The notes under the pieces were generated by a model. The model ran no database searches, was not told where the DNA came from, and worked only from the letters and a program-made list of their open reading frames with translations. Positions 25,687 to 40,400 of a stretch of 64,000 bases of DNA are shown piece after piece. The stretch is from Dicaeum eximium (lineage: Eukaryota > Chordata > Aves > Passeriformes > Dicaeidae): assembly GCA_013396995.1 (NCBI GenBank), contig VWZP01005240.1, positions 1,620,639-1,684,638 on the forward strand. The letters are read 5' to 3'. The position numbers were made by a program, and so were the translations under genes. How positions within the stretch are numbered: position 1 is the first letter of the stretch; the number at the start of each line of letters is the position of its first letter.

Positions 25687-28600
25687 CTTTTGGCAGAGAA
25701 AAAGGGGAAAAGAAAAGCAACTTTACAGAAAGTACAGTATATACAGACTACGCATGTGAAAATGCACCCAAATAGCAACTCAAGTGAATACTGTAAAACA
25801 ATGATTTTTTGCAATAGTAAAAAAACAACAAAATAAAAGCCTATGTTTATTTTATACATCTAGCAAAAGTTTAACTGAACATCCATTACTAAGACAATGT
25901 CAACAGGTCCATGGCAATCACAGGTCAGTTCCAGTCAGCACAAATCTAAAGCCAAAGTTATGTCTCTAGCAAATTCAAACTAGAAGATGAGAACTAAAGC
26001 TAGGGAAAAAAAGAACAAGAACAGCAACACTCTGGGTGATCAAAGGGCAAGAATTTTAGTTGTCATGACAGAGTCAGTCCTCAGAACAGTGTAGTGGAGT
26101 GGACTGATTTATATGGCAAACTTGCTGTAATTGTTACAGTCTTTGCCCACTCTACCCAGCAACAGCAAAGTTAGGGCTCCACCTACCAAGAAACAAGCTG
26201 ATGCTCAGCCAGCCAGGACCAGCATATATGCAGCAGTCACACATGCCACTGCTCTCGGGGAGTTTTGCTCCTCTCACTTTCCATTGAAATCTGAGGGACA
26301 GTTCTTCAGGGAAAGCAAGATGGATGCTGGAGAACAAAAACGATACTGGAACTGATATCACTGATGCCTGTTCGTCCTCCTTCCAGCCTGATCACCTGCA
26401 ATCTCAGCTGCATCCTAAGCAGACATATTGGTGATGCTGAAGTACTGTGTGTCTGGAGCACCTAACAGCACAGAGGCAAGCACAGATCCAGCGGTTTACA
26501 GGAATTACTTAAGTCTGAAAACATCTGACTACCTGAGTTCTTAAACGAGCCATTATTTTCTAAATTGAGAAAGGTGGAAAGCAAACTACAGCCTTTTAAG
26601 ACAATTTTGAACACAAACTCTTGTAAAACTTATTTTTCAGCCATAACATAATGGCAGAAGTAGCTTCCCCTAAGTTTCACTGCTGTTTTTGAGCACGTTC
26701 TTAACTCCAAAGCATTCTGAACTTAAAAACAACGGAAAAACCTATTCTTTATCCCAAACCACTAGCGTTTTTTCCACTGCCAGCTGTTAGGCTCAAAATA
26801 GGGGGGAGATAGGGGTTGGCCAATTAGTAGTTTAGAAGTTACCACATTAAAAGGCATTATTGGCTCAGGTCATTGGGAATCTTTACTGTTGAAGTAATTA
26901 CTGAAGTATTCTATTGCTCTGTCTCTAAAGATTAATTGCCTGGAAGCAAAGACTCTTTGCTTAAATCATGTAAACTTTAAATAGATCTCCAGCACTACTA
27001 CTTGCCCTCAAATGGCCTTGTTTTCTAAATTAGATTCTTCAGTTAGAGACTAGGCTACTCAAGAACAGAAACAAGAAAATGTTTTAAAGCTTTTCTTGGT
27101 AAAGAAGATTATATAAGTGAGACTGACAACTGTGAATACTGAGCAGCCTAAGCAATGAGCTACTACAAAACAAAACCTGCATCCCAGATGAATTGAATAC
27201 TCACAGTAGAAAGAGTCCTCAATAAAACCAATTTGTTTGAACAACCAGTCTTTTATTGGTGTGTATAAAGTTGTGCTTACTTAAAAATAAGATCTAGAAA
27301 GAAAGGAGCTGCTCTCCTATTAGTTCAACTAGTGATAAAAGCTACAGTATGCCTCTGTGAAGCAGATAACTGCATCATGAAATCACTAGAGACACATCAT
27401 ACTAGTAAAAAGAAGGTAAACTCCAACTTTCTGTGCAGAAAGTTCTTATTTATGAGATCAGATATTTATTCTTTAATAAATATGTTCATCACAAAGGGAA
27501 ACTATATGCTGTAGCACTGACCAAAAATTAAGCTTAGTTGATGTCTGAATTAGATGGCATTTTTCTCCTTTGCCCAATCCTACAGTATCAACACTGTGGG
27601 AACAGGCTAAGGTCTCCACAAAGATGAATTTCCTTGGACACTTTTGGTCACGGAATTATTAAAAAGCTAATGAGAAGAGGGGGGAAATGAACAGACAAGT
27701 TTTAAGCATACTCACAAGTATCCATGAGCTAGCAGATGGGATGGAAAAAGGGATCTTATTGTCTAGCCAAACCAACGTGCAAATCTACTGCAATGCAGCC
27801 TCCACAAACCTGACCAAAGAACAATTTTAGTGTCTCCATTCAAAGGATCTCCCCTTTCTCTTCTGCTTAGATACAATTAGATCCCTGAAGGTTCACATGC
27901 CTAACCCAGGTAGGACACTTCTCAATAATGAGCTTTCTAAGCAGCTTTAGTGCAACAAAAAGTTGCTCGAAAGAAAAAGAGCAGCAAATGGAAGAGGAAA
28001 GAGCATCACATCATTTAACTGAGATTAGAATTTACCACACACAAAGCTTGTGTTGCTTTATTTTTATTTTGTAATAGGTATGTTTTTCTGCCTCAGGTGT
28101 TATTTACTACAACACATCTCATACGGGCAGATTGGATCTTTTTTCTAAGACAAGCCTGGATTGCCAATGGCATTACTGTATGGAATTGATATTGATCAAA
28201 AAAGCATCAAAAACATCAAAATCCTTCCATAAAGAGCAGTATTACCTTTCTTAAACTGAAAGATTAAATTTGGATCAGAAAATTAAGCCCAATGTGAACA
28301 AATTGTGATTTTCCACAAGCACAGCCTACACTGAAGGATTAAATCTTTCTTGGTCTTCTGGACCAAATTCTTAAGTGTAACATGCAAACTTGAAGCGCTT
28401 CAGAAGTTCAGATGACCTACAAGTAAATACACGGAGGTAACACTTTTGACACGTTAGGTACACATCCGGAAGACGAAAGCTCTGACCATGACTAGGGTGA
28501 GGGCTACAGAGGTCATATTAAAAAATATAAATGTTCACTAAAGGGGTAAGATCCCTCAATTGATTTTAGCAGATAATGTAGGGATAAAGCTACAAGACTG

Positions 28601-31600
28601 CACCTCGTAGCAGCACCTCATCCTGCAAAGAAACTGTCTTCTAAAGATATGCTTTTGGAAACCAAGAAAGACTAACAGAGGCAAATTTATCCTCCTGGGA
28701 TGTTTGCATCTTAAAACATGCTCTTTAACCAGTTTCAACTTCCTGATTAAGAACTTGGTATGCGGAAGGAAGATTTCTACTACTCATGGCCCTGATTACT
28801 GAGGGCTCTAGTTTACTTTAATGCTGGAAAAAGAGAAAGTATGGAAGGTACCTAGAATCTCAACTGTTATTGATGAACTTCTGCCTAGATAGAAACAGTG
28901 AAACACTGCAGTCATACAAAAGATGAAGAACTGAAATCCAGACTTCTCTTCCTGACATAGGATGAAAAGTAAAATCATTTACTCTTCTGCAAAATGCATC
29001 TACCATTATAAGAAGACCCAGGACCCCATCACCAAGAGAATATTTACTTGCCAAAACCTCATTACTGACTAGGTCTGGCCAGAAGAGTTTATTTTAATTC
29101 CATTAATAACTCAAGGCTTAAGATACCTGGTAACTTCTCAGTTAACAACAGCTACCATTTCAGAGTTTTCCATTTTAAAGACCATATGCTTTCCTAAGAG
29201 CTGAAGTCAGCTAAGATTAATTCACAATCCCAGTGTGTTTAAGTTTGGCTCAATGCTAAAGGAGTCTAACTATCCTAAAGTCAGTACTCAGAAATAAAGT
29301 CTTAAGACAATAGAATGCAAGTTTCCTGACAATGTCATGGATTTGGGTTTTCACCCCCATCTCCAAGAATGAGCTACCAAAGTCTTGGCAAAAAGATCCT
29401 TATTGTTTTCACCCTCAAAATTTCTTCCACTAATTAAACAATTTTTTCCTCTTTCCCACAACATTCAGGAGCTGGAAGCTGGGAGAGAACAATGACCATT
29501 TCAGTAAAAACTCTGTTCCATCTTTGAAAACAAAGAACTGAAAATTGTTGTTTATAGTTAACACTTTACACTGCACATTTTCAAGTGTTCCCCTCCTTAC
29601 TTACAATTACAGTGATTTAAGAGATGACTGCTGCCAGTCTTACTCCTTCTGTGTCTTTTCCCATTCCAGCCTTTTCCATTACACCTGTATTAGCATCTGA
29701 CACTGTTACGTGCTAATTCACAGAGGTGAACCACAGAAACAGTAAATAGTCTTCTTACTAATTTCACTTTCTGAATCAGCACACCACAGGATTAGCTGAG
29801 CACCCGTGCAGAAAAGCAGGAGCAGCTAATGAAAGGAAATTTGGCTAGCAAATACATGCTATTACTGAATTGGCTTAGTAAAGTGCAAAACCACATAAAG
29901 CAACACCAGAGAACTTCAGACATTTCATAGCTTGAGGCCACGTGCAGGAGAACAACTTCAGTGTATGCTATCACTTGAATGGCTTTAGCCCCAGAGTACT
30001 TAACTGTGCTTGATAAACCATCATGCTTCCAAAGGTGACTGTATCACCACCCTCATCCCATTTCTTCTACACTGTGTGCCATTTCTTTTCTTGGTAGGTG
30101 GAGCCATAACTTCAACTATGGTGTAAATAAAGTAGAATTGAGATCAACAACATTTCTACTTCTATGGAAGGTCGCAAGATCATTTGCACCAATATAGTTG
30201 CTCCACTTCCACTGGCCAGCCTATAAACAATACAAGTCTTGAGTTAAGGTGAAATTGGTTGATTTTTTTGCCTTTCATTTCAAAAAGAAAATCTCTTGCT
30301 CAGTGTGATTACATAAGGGAAGAAATTAAATAATTATATAGGATATAGAAAGAATTATATAGGATACAGAAGCAAACTGAAAAATATGCATCCTCCAAAA
30401 GCATTAATGTTTGTTTTACAGAAAGACAACTGAAAACATTATCTAATTAGTATGTACCAGATTAAATACAAGTCCAGTACCTCTTCCACCACACCTCATT
30501 ATACCCTGAGAGGCATGACTGCAAGCTTATTCCATGTTTTATCAATACTCACTGTATTTCAGATAAGCCATCTTAAATAAAAAAGGTCCCAAAACTGTGT
30601 AATTTAAAACTTCCTTTGTTGCTCCAATACTTTTACTTCACAGGCTTTCAACTGGTCTGTATTGCTAACAACATAGAAATATTTCCACTCTGATTTTCAA
30701 GTTATGCACTAAATTATAGGACTCATTATGAAAGCTGAATATGCACCATACTAGACTAAAATTAGTGATATTAGGTTTTCTTCCATCCTAAAATGGATTA
30801 TGTATCTCTGTGGTTTCCTTTTCATGGGAGGGAATGTTTAGATATGCCAAGATTACAGCTCAGCCCTTGTAATCAGAAACTAGTCTGAAGTCAACTCTTA
30901 AAAAATTATGTGCTTCTCTCCTTACTTCACTGACCTCACAGCAGTAAATCCCACTTTACATGCTGAACTACAGATTCCCTCTGTATCCTCTGCTGCTTAG
31001 AATAACTTATTTAATAAAATTACATTGGAATTTTGTATTCAAAATTGTGCCTCCTGCAGCTTTGCGGAAATTCACTCTTACTTCAAGTAGATATGGAGAA
31101 GAGACTGCTCAAGGAACTGATACAGAAGACCTGAAGAAGAACATGAGACAGTATAAAACTCCACACCGTCAGAGATACAGGTTAAAAACCTCAAAAACCA
31201 AATGTGGGGCCATACAGTGAAAGAGGAAAATAGGCAAAAGCAGCACTGGAAAAATTTGTTCCCCTCTAACCCACAGGAAGTGTCCTGCATAGCAAGAATA
31301 AGAAAAAATAATGGCACTTCAAATGATTTGGGGGCTTAAACTCTTAAATGCTCCAAATCAAATGTCAATTAAATGCTTTGCCCCAGTTAACACCAGGTTG
31401 CCTGTGTCTCTGCACTCAGGGTTGCCCTCTGCTTTATTTGAAGACAAGCTATCTGCAGGTCAGCACTTGTATGTCTCTAAAGGCTAAACATGAAGAGGCT
31501 TTTTAAAGAACCTGCCTCTATTTGTTCAGGAAGGGGAGAAGCTTAAGACAAAACCTGCATTTTTCTACACAAAGATGATCAACTATTTATATATATTTGA

Positions 31601-34600
31601 ACGGTTACTTTGGTTAGGACACAAGGATATACAGGCACGTAGAAAGAAGAGAAAAATCTGTGTAGCTCCTGCTTTCAGTATTTATTAGGCAACCTCCTTT
31701 TGCCCCACGCCTTATACACAATTTCAACTGCAACTCTACAAATTAATCCAAAACAATGGATTTAACAAGACTACAAGAAGAGCTGTTACATACTCTGACG
31801 TGGCTGTCCCTCTACTGAAGATAAGCATGCCTCATATGCCTGCAAATTTCCTCACTTCAAAAAAGCACAACATTTATCCAAACAAGATATGTCATACACT
31901 CTATCACCTCTCTCTGTGAATATGAAAGCACAATAGCTCCTGCTAATAAGCTGAAATTTAGTCTGGCTAATAGGAAGGAAGGTGAGATGGTTGATAACTT
32001 CATTAGGCATGTTGAGTTCAAGTACTAAACCACCATTACTGCAAAGCAAGTAACAGTTTCAAAAATCAGTGTGGATCTTGTATGCATTCAGCAGAATAAT
32101 GAGTCTTATTCTTATAAGTCATATTTATATATTAGTCTCAGAATGTAAGCATCCAAGCAGGGTACTGAACACAAAATATTTCAATACAGTGAAAAGACAG
32201 ATTCACAGAACACTGAAGGTTTTGCTCAGCAGCATATTCTCTAGCTGATGAGGCTGAACCATGGGCAGATAAAGCACTGACATTCTGATGGAAGGGTTAC
32301 AGTTAAAATTTCAAGAATCCTCTGAAAGAAATCGTAAAAGTTAAAAAGAGGCAAGGATTGTGTCATCTCCAGACCTAGGCTACAGGGGTACCTTGTTCAC
32401 TGAAACTCAACTACATTGGCATGACTGCAGAACTCAGAGGTCTTCACGAAATTATCTCATCATTGAAGCCCACACAACATTATCACCAGAAATACTGATA
32501 AGGTGTATATGAAATTTGGTAGAAACAAGCTTCTAACAGACAACTTGGAGTTTCTGTGAGGGACTGGATATGACATTATATATCCATAAGGTAACAGAAA
32601 AGAGCTTGAAGAATCTCCTATGAGCCATTTTATCTGCTACTGATATGCAGGCATCACTGTCACATAAAATGTTAAACTTTATCTGGCGTCATATCATCAG
32701 AACTGCAGAACACACTTAGCACCAGAAATCAAACCAGACCAAAATGAGACTGCAAAAACATATCTAGAATTACTTCTTACTTGGCAGAGACTGTTGATCA
32801 GGCAGTAGATATTCTCTAGCACTACTCTAGGGCTTCCTGAGCTAATGAAAAGCATTTTTCCACAATGCTTAAGCAACAAGAAATCCTGGTGACCAGTTAT
32901 AGAGTGAAGGTCCAGAATGAAAAAAAATACACCCAGAAAAAAAACCCCAACCAACCCAAACACCATTTTCAAGAGGAATTTGGTCACTGCTTAGATTGTG
33001 AGACTAACATCTGTAACTACCCAAAACAAGTAGAGAGCTGGGGGTTAACACAGTTCATTCCATCTGGTTTCAGATTCTCGTAGTAATCACTTAACTCAGT
33101 ATGAAGGTAAGATTTTTTTAATGTCAGAGCCTTGTTTCCTGTTATAGAACAGTTTGACTCTGGCTTCCATACAGTAAAAATTCACACACTTTGCACTGTC
33201 CTTGATGGCAAAGACATTTATAAACCATCTTCCATTATTCACTTCAACATTTGCTGGATCACATAGGAATGCATTGTATTGTACAACTTACCTGTTTGCA
33301 GGGGTGCAAGAGTATACCTGCTTTATTTCAGAGCAGCATAAGGAATTTGAAATCAGCAGGAAGCTTCACTGAGAGAAGACTTGCTACATAGATCAGTTTG
33401 ACAATTCACATAATTGAGAAAAATATATGAATGGTCTCATATGTTCTGATAACCAGATTGCTTGTATCCATAAGGTTTTTTTAATGTGTTCTTTAGTTTG
33501 CTCCTGATCATTAATATTAACATTCTTCACAGAGCCGAGGTAACAAGGCAGGAATTTTAATACTCAATATTTTGCACAGAACTATATTAGAAGTGCTGCT
33601 GAGTAAATCAGAGCTCTGTTTTAACATGTACAGTAGGAAAACCCCATAAATGGAACAGCTCTCCCACTAATAGTTACAGTGACACCCAAAGACAGGCTTC
33701 TCTTGCACAAGGTCTTTGATCCAAAATTTACTGGCCCTTTGAAAAGCTGTCCTGTGTGATTAAGATTTTGCAGTTGGCTAGGACACCTACTAAAGACAGC
33801 ATGACTAGAATTTCATTGGCCAGAGAGTGCTAGACTAAGGCATTTTGTAAATAGCTTTGCTACTTCGGGAAATCGATAAAAGGTTACCTTTTGTTCAAAT
33901 TATGATCTGGTCTCATTAGATCCAGCCCTTAATTTTGGGCTGTGTAAACACAGTGGCTCAAAAGAGTGTTCTCCTGCAAGCTAGTCCTAGATGTGCAAAG
34001 ATGAAAGCAAACATCCTCCTGAGTTTCAGACAGCGTGCAGAGAAAAAGCACATACATCTAAAATATATGGGGAAAGACAAGACTGTCCTTTAAGAAGACA
34101 GTTCTCTTGTTCCTCCGTGGTACCAAAGTTCTCAACTTTAAAAGGTTGCCACCAGTATAGAGGACTCAGGGTAGTAACTGTAAGTTCTTATTTTCTTCCA
34201 TTTTTCTAAGTATATACAGACATCGAGAGGCTGGCTTCTTAAATGTTAGCTCTGCTTTATGCCAATCCAGTCTCGAGAAAAACATGCTCCTTGTTACTGC
34301 TTTGTTTTCCTGCTGCCCAAATAAATCTATAACCATTGCTTTAGCTGACAGACCCGTAAGTCCAAGTCACCAGAACAATTATCTATTCAGCTGCTGAATC
34401 ACATTTACAGATTATTAATGCAAAACCTGTAATGCTGTCAGAACTCCAAGGAAGCAAATCTTTAAAAACCATACTGCACGCTGCATTGCAACCAACTATT
34501 AAACTATAGGGTTTAATAAAAATTCTAGGATCCCTGTGAGCAGTGCTGCATTGCTCTGATAATGCCTGCACACTCAATATATACTGCCAATATTATTTCC

Positions 34601-36894
34601 AGGACATGTTGACAAATCTAAGCAAGGCCTCCAGACTTATCACTAGTGAATAGTGATGTGATGACTTCAAAATACAACTACTTCAGTGGATGGCTGGAGA
34701 GGGGAAATGTGAGAAAGTAATGTCACAAGTTTTCAAGCCTACTTCCTCTTCCTCAACACAAATAAGCTGACTTCTATTATACTGGTAGGAAGAACTCAGA
34801 AAGGACCAGATGCAGTTGATCACTATTACCAGTGAAACTTTAGCAGTAAATAGAAAAGCAAATACACCAGATAGTGTCTACAATTAAACAGATCCTGCAT
34901 CTCATAAACAGCCAAAGATGTTCTGCAGTCATGAAAAATACACCGCCTGAAACAATGTCTGATTGTAAAGTTTGTGCTTAAGGTTAATAGTGACATAGGG
35001 AACAATATCTTGCTATTAAAATAAAACCTTAATTATTGAGAAGAAGTCAGCAAGCTGTAACTCTAGGGTCTCCTTGTCTTCTTCATTTTCTTTATAATCT
35101 AGACCTTGCTTTCAGTCTTCCAGTACCAGAAAATTTCAGGTGATTTAACTTTAAATAAATACAGAATCCTTCCTGAGGAACAATCCTTCCACAAGATCAG
35201 AGGTAACACCACATGTAACTCTCAAGTGATGAGATGCACCACATTCATTATTACCTTCTTCTGAAGCTGACAGGAAAGGTCACCACATCATGCCTATTAA
35301 TAATGCACCAGAAGTTCTGACATGAATACCAAGCTGTCACACACACCAGATGCTCCTCTGCTACAACCTGGGCACAGCACTACGCCAGATCATGGCACAG
35401 ATCACCTGACTATGGCAAAATAGGCTTCTCTTCCTGAATCAGGCACAGCTCAGGACTGCTCAGCCAGAGCTTTCTTGTCCTCACACGCCCAAGTAAGAGT
35501 AGGATGAACTCATCAGTCATTTGTCAGAAACCTGCCATTCCATTCCAAATTCAGATAACATGCTATCAGTCTGCTAAGGACATAATGCCAATATATGACC
35601 TGGCTTTTCTCACAAGGACATGGTTTTTTCTTTTGTTAGAAAACATAGCATTTCCTTTTACTTTGTGAATGCCCAAGTTGATTTCAGTTCTATCTTGTTG
35701 AGAGCTTCCTTTTCAATTTTCATTAATTTCTCTGGCATCAGGCAATGAAGTTTCACCTTCAACATCAGGCTAAACAGGATTAAGGGGAGTTCATAACTCA
35801 CCACCCAATATTGTGCACTCCCAATGTAATAAGCAAATATTTGCATTTTTCATAAAATTTATTACATCAAAATCTTTCCCACTGATATACTTAAACCAGG
35901 AACATGGCTAATAGTATCACTGGCAAGTATCATGCTGTTCTTTGCTCATTAGCCAGATGGTACAACTAAAACATTTGTCCTGTTTACTAAAGGTGGCATA
36001 AAAAGGCAATTCAACACCAAAAAAACAGTAGTGTAATTACAGAAATTATCCAGAACATATATAGGTAGTGCTTGCCCCTTAAAAGTTACTAGATTTTTAT
36101 TGAATACAATTCCCAATTTTTGATTCCGTTTTTCAAAGCAGTCAAGAAACAGGTATTTGGACCTCTCTTGGCATCATCCAGCTATTCACTGTCACAGCTG
36201 ACTGCATATAACATCTTGCTCCATCAATGCCTCTATCTGTGACAAAATGCTTCAGAAGATGTACAATGAACCACTCATGCCTTGCAGTGCTGTGCTTCAC
36301 AATCTGCACTGATTTAACTGTATACCAAAACAAAACCACCTGGCAGAACCTTGAAGAGTCTGGGAACATACCTCAAGAGACTGCAGCCTCCTCTTCCGGG
36401 AAGTCAGAATAAAGCCCAGAAATTACTTTAAAATAAGGAAGCTGAACAATAAGACTTTATACAAGTACCATGTTACCATTAAAACATGAACTGACTGCTT
36501 GGCTGAAAATGAGTATTATTCACCTTCACAGCATAGTATAATGTTCATGTTCAATTTCAGGTATGGGGAACAAGGATCAGAATTTGACAATGGAAGCATA
36601 TATGAAGACATTTCTCCTCTTCTATTTAATTAGCTGTTGTTAAATTGGGCTGTTATATTTCATTACATCTAACTACTACCACAAAGGGTCCCAAAGATTT
36701 AGGATGGAAATAAGACCCATTTAATTAATTTAAATTAAAAAATTCTGATTTAAGTAATATTTCTGAGCAGGGGACATTACTGATTTGCTGTAGCACTTCA
36801 GGGATAGTATCACATTAACTGCTATTGTATTAATTGAGGCTTTGAAGGTAATCCCTGCTACTTAGTAGTTTAACCCATTAAAGAAGAAGCTTAC
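25687..36894 (-). other. TENT4A: intron between exons I and J (11.2 kb)
   Basis: The longest complete intron, phase 0, donor GTAAGC. It is almost entirely unique AT-rich sequence with one 21-nt tandem duplication near 30332. I see no exon, RNA gene or recognisable repeat element in it. Confidence 0.85.
30332..30372. repeat. about 20-bp tandem duplication
   Basis: AATTATATAGGATATAGAAAG is followed directly by AATTATATAGGATACAGAAG, with one substitution and a one-base difference in length. Confidence 0.85.
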
Positions 36895-37067
36895 AATGTC
36901 ACTGCTGGAGAGCGATGACACAGAAGAGGCAGATGAACCAGAGGATAACTGCTGTGTACTGGCCAATGACAATGCCAAGTGTTGATTGTAAGATGGTTCA
37001 GAGTCTCTGTTCTGCTGCTGTTCTCCATTGCAGAGAGCTAGCGGGTCTCGTATTTTCAACCTATTAT
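36895..37067 (-). CDS. TENT4A: TENT4A exon I (Ser-rich tail)
   Basis: 173 nt. Two bases complete Asp324, then 57 codons: NRLKIRDPLALCNGEQQQNR, DSEPSYNQHLALSLASTQQL and SSGSSASSVSSLSSSDI. It is a polar, Gln- then Ser-rich low-complexity segment of the C-terminal tail; the Ser run is a likely phosphorylation-rich linker (inference). The acceptor is TCTGTTAACAG|ATAAT; the donor is GACATT|GTAAGC, phase 0. Confidence 0.94.
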
Positions 37068-37318
37068 CTGTTAACAGAAAACATAAGTATCATTTAAGTG
37101 CACAGAATGCAAACACATGGGCCTTGAAGTCTAAGAAGAGCTGCAGTTTAACAAGCTAATTGAAAAACAGGCTCAGAAAAAACTAATCTTGGGTTAGAAA
37201 GTTACAGGTTCCTTTTATTTTTTTCCTGTATATCTGAATGATTAATTTCAAGGCATGAGTATTTCGAATTACATCAAATTCAAGAAAAAATTTTAAGTTG
37301 GTTTCCTGCTATACCTAC

Positions 37319-37419
37319 CAAGTTCAGGTGATAAATTAATTTTGCTCCCCCACTTCTTTTTAATCCAGGCCCTGTAGTCAATCACTTCTTGGGTCACTTT
37401 GATGATTCTACCTAATGTG
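37319..37419 (-). CDS. TENT4A: TENT4A exon H (end of folded core)
   Basis: 101 nt. One base completes Ser290, then TLGRIIKVTQEVIDYRAWIK, KKWGSKINLSPEL, and the first base of an Asp codon (phase 1). It forms the last helix of the catalytic core and the start of the disordered tail. The acceptor is AATTTTTTTAG|CACAT; the donor is CTTG|GTAGGT. Exon I follows after a 251-bp intron, the shortest in the gene. Confidence 0.95.
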
Positions 37420-40400
37420 CTAAAAAAATTTTTCAATTAAGTATTAAACAAAGACTGTTGGTTACACATTTGCAAGCATTTTAACAAGCTACCAAATTAT
37501 GCTATAAGTCAGTTTAAGATATCCCTAACCAAAGAATCTTTTTGAACCTTCTTTTTTTAGCACACCATTTAATCCACTGAAACAACACTTATATGAATAT
37601 TATTTTTCTTCTACGATATTAACATGCAAGCAGTGACACACAGGTAAGATTTTTACTCTGTATTTCTAAATGGAGTGCGTATTAACTATAAAGAATGCAC
37701 ATGCTGATAACAGTATATCTGATAAAAGCAATTTATGGTTCTTGCATTTCACCATACAGAAAGTTTCTCCACAGAATCTGGATTATAAACAGGTATGGGA
37801 TGTACGGAAGACAAAAAACATTCCAGCACCACAACTGGCCGTGTGGAGACAGAGACCTTCACTAATCCTTGCTTCTGGATTTACAAAACAACTTAGAAGG
37901 TGTTAAGGCCCCCACAACCATAAAGGAAGTACCATGGATCATGAGATAGTGGAACAAGAAACAGACTGGCTCCAAAACAGGGTAGAATTTCAATCAATTC
38001 ATAACATTAAGAGGCTCAGAGAAAAACCCTACTTGGTCCTGCTGAACAGTGACCTGTTATCAACAAAGTAGTGGTTTTCCAACACACTTTCCCAATATTC
38101 AGCTATTTGAATGGTACTTCTTGAGTCTTCTTGTTCGAGAGATGAATTTCCAAGCTTTCTTTTCATCAGAGACTAGTCACTATACCAACTATAAACTCCA
38201 TGCTCAAGATATATGAAAAAATTACTATTGTACAAAAATGGGCTATGCAAAGTTACCACTGTGGAGCAGGTAATGTTATTTTTTTTTATCTTCAATGGTT
38301 ACATTAAAGTTTATTTTGTATTTCCCATCATAAAGGTACCTTGTACCGGTACTAGAATTTTGTTTTGATTTAGGTGCACAATGGGAAGGCAGGACATACA
38401 AAACCCTAATATAGTTAGACTACCTTTACTAGGTTTCATAGTAACACTTCACATAGCAGTAATTCTCCTACTATCCTAGAGATTACTACCTCATGCAAGA
38501 CCAAATACCACATGTCCCATGTTAGTCTTCCAGCTTTAAAGGCATGTTACTGTTAGTACTGAAAAAGTCAGTCTAGCAAACATTGAACCAAATAACCCCA
38601 TCTAAATTACAACTCCAATAGCTGCAGATGGGCCACCAAGACAGAATGCATGTCATCCACCATTCTATTTACGTAACATGGATAAAATTATGCATGCTGG
38701 AAAATAAAATCTTGAATTTTACACGCAGAATTAAAGGTGTGGTTGTCACCACTCTGAAATTAAAAATCTGGGTTATAACAGATCATACTTTGGGAACCAC
38801 AGTTCAATAGCTAAGAAGAGCACACTAAGAAAAGAACAAATAAATCAGAGAATCACACTTTGTTAATGTATACTCCCATGATGTAACAGCTGTTACAATG
38901 CAATTCTGGTTTCTCAGTCTCAAAGAGTAGGTTGAGCAAGAGGAGACAGAATGAAGACAGAGATGACCAAAACTGCAGAGATTCAGCTGTGGCCCTAAAG
39001 CTGCAGTTCCCAAGAGAGCAATGCCAGTATGGGACTCAAACATGCACCAGCTGGGTCTGGTCAGCACCAGGACAGGGAAGGAAACCTTGCAGTTAAAATG
39101 TTTCATCTGAGATCACCTTCAGAAAGAGTTGAGCTTTTACTCTAGGATTACACATAAATTTCAGAACTACCGCCAGCTGTGGTCTTAGAACCAGAAAGTG
39201 AACACGGGCTGAGTAACACAAGCTTATTATATATATGGAGTTTGTCAAACCTACTTCTTGGAGTACTTTCCTGGAAGTAAAGTAAGAGTCACAATTTCAT
39301 ATAGCAGAAGCAAAATTAACAATCAAGGCTGGTATTTTTATCAGACTGGGTGACTGATATATCAAAGAATAGGCAAAATGGGTGAAGAAACTGCTACACC
39401 AACAACTGTGGCAGAGTTGCATGCACAGAATGGGGGAATATGTTCTCACCAATTCCTTTCAAAGAGCGCAGAGATCAAAGCTCTAAAGTCTCTTTTTTGG
39501 TATAAAGGTAGAATAAAGGAAATTCGCTAAGTTATAAGGTCAGGAGTCCAAAGGCAGATCCATGCTACATTGCTTGTGCAGCAAAATTGAAAACATTCTT
39601 TATGAGACATCAGAAACTTAAAGGTGATTAAGGTTATACTGACATATACTTAATAAAGCAGCAAAGAAAGGGGAAGCAAGCATGATCAAACCAGGTATTG
39701 ATCTCAAAAGAACACCATTTCCTATGCATAGGACTCAAGTACATCCATGGGTTCAAAGAACAATTTTTTTAAAACAAGCATTTGACAATTGTGCTTAAAT
39801 TTGTTTTCAACATTGAAAATGCTTAGGAACAAAAAAACCTATTCATCTACCCTGCCCTTGTTGTGAAAAAATGTCATGCTTTTAGGGCTTTTATTTCAAC
39901 TGAAGCCAGAATTTCTACAGAGAATCGTCTGAGACAAACAATTCTTCAAAGATGCTTGTTTGGAAGACATGAAAAAATACTGTTAACTGGTTAGTAAAAT
40001 CAGACAGGTCTCCTGAGAAAAATGCCCCTTAATGTTTTTCCCCTTAATCTTATCATACAGTAAAACCAGGAATAAGCTATTTACAGATTGAGTTTATTTT
40101 ACAGTAAGAACTCAGAACCTTCTTTTACATGCTGCAAGACCTTGGTTCACAGGGACACTTTCTAACTCTTATTACAGCACAACTACTTGGCAAATCAATC
40201 TTAAGATCACTCTTAAAAGGATCAGAGTGATGACAATCTTCAGCAAAATCAAATATGGAACGCTCTAGCCAAGCTCCAAATGAACAAGTGAGCAGCAGAG
40301 CCTGAAAAACATCAAGTCTGTGAAAGAATGGTCAAAATAACTGAAATATCCCCAGGTATTAAAAGTGCAGTATAATCTAAAAGCACACTAAAGTGCACCT

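Noticed and set aside
40225..40307. GTGATGA...CTGA box C/D snoRNA pattern on the plus strand
   Set aside because: It is antisense to the host gene, has no terminal stem and no internal C'/D' pair.
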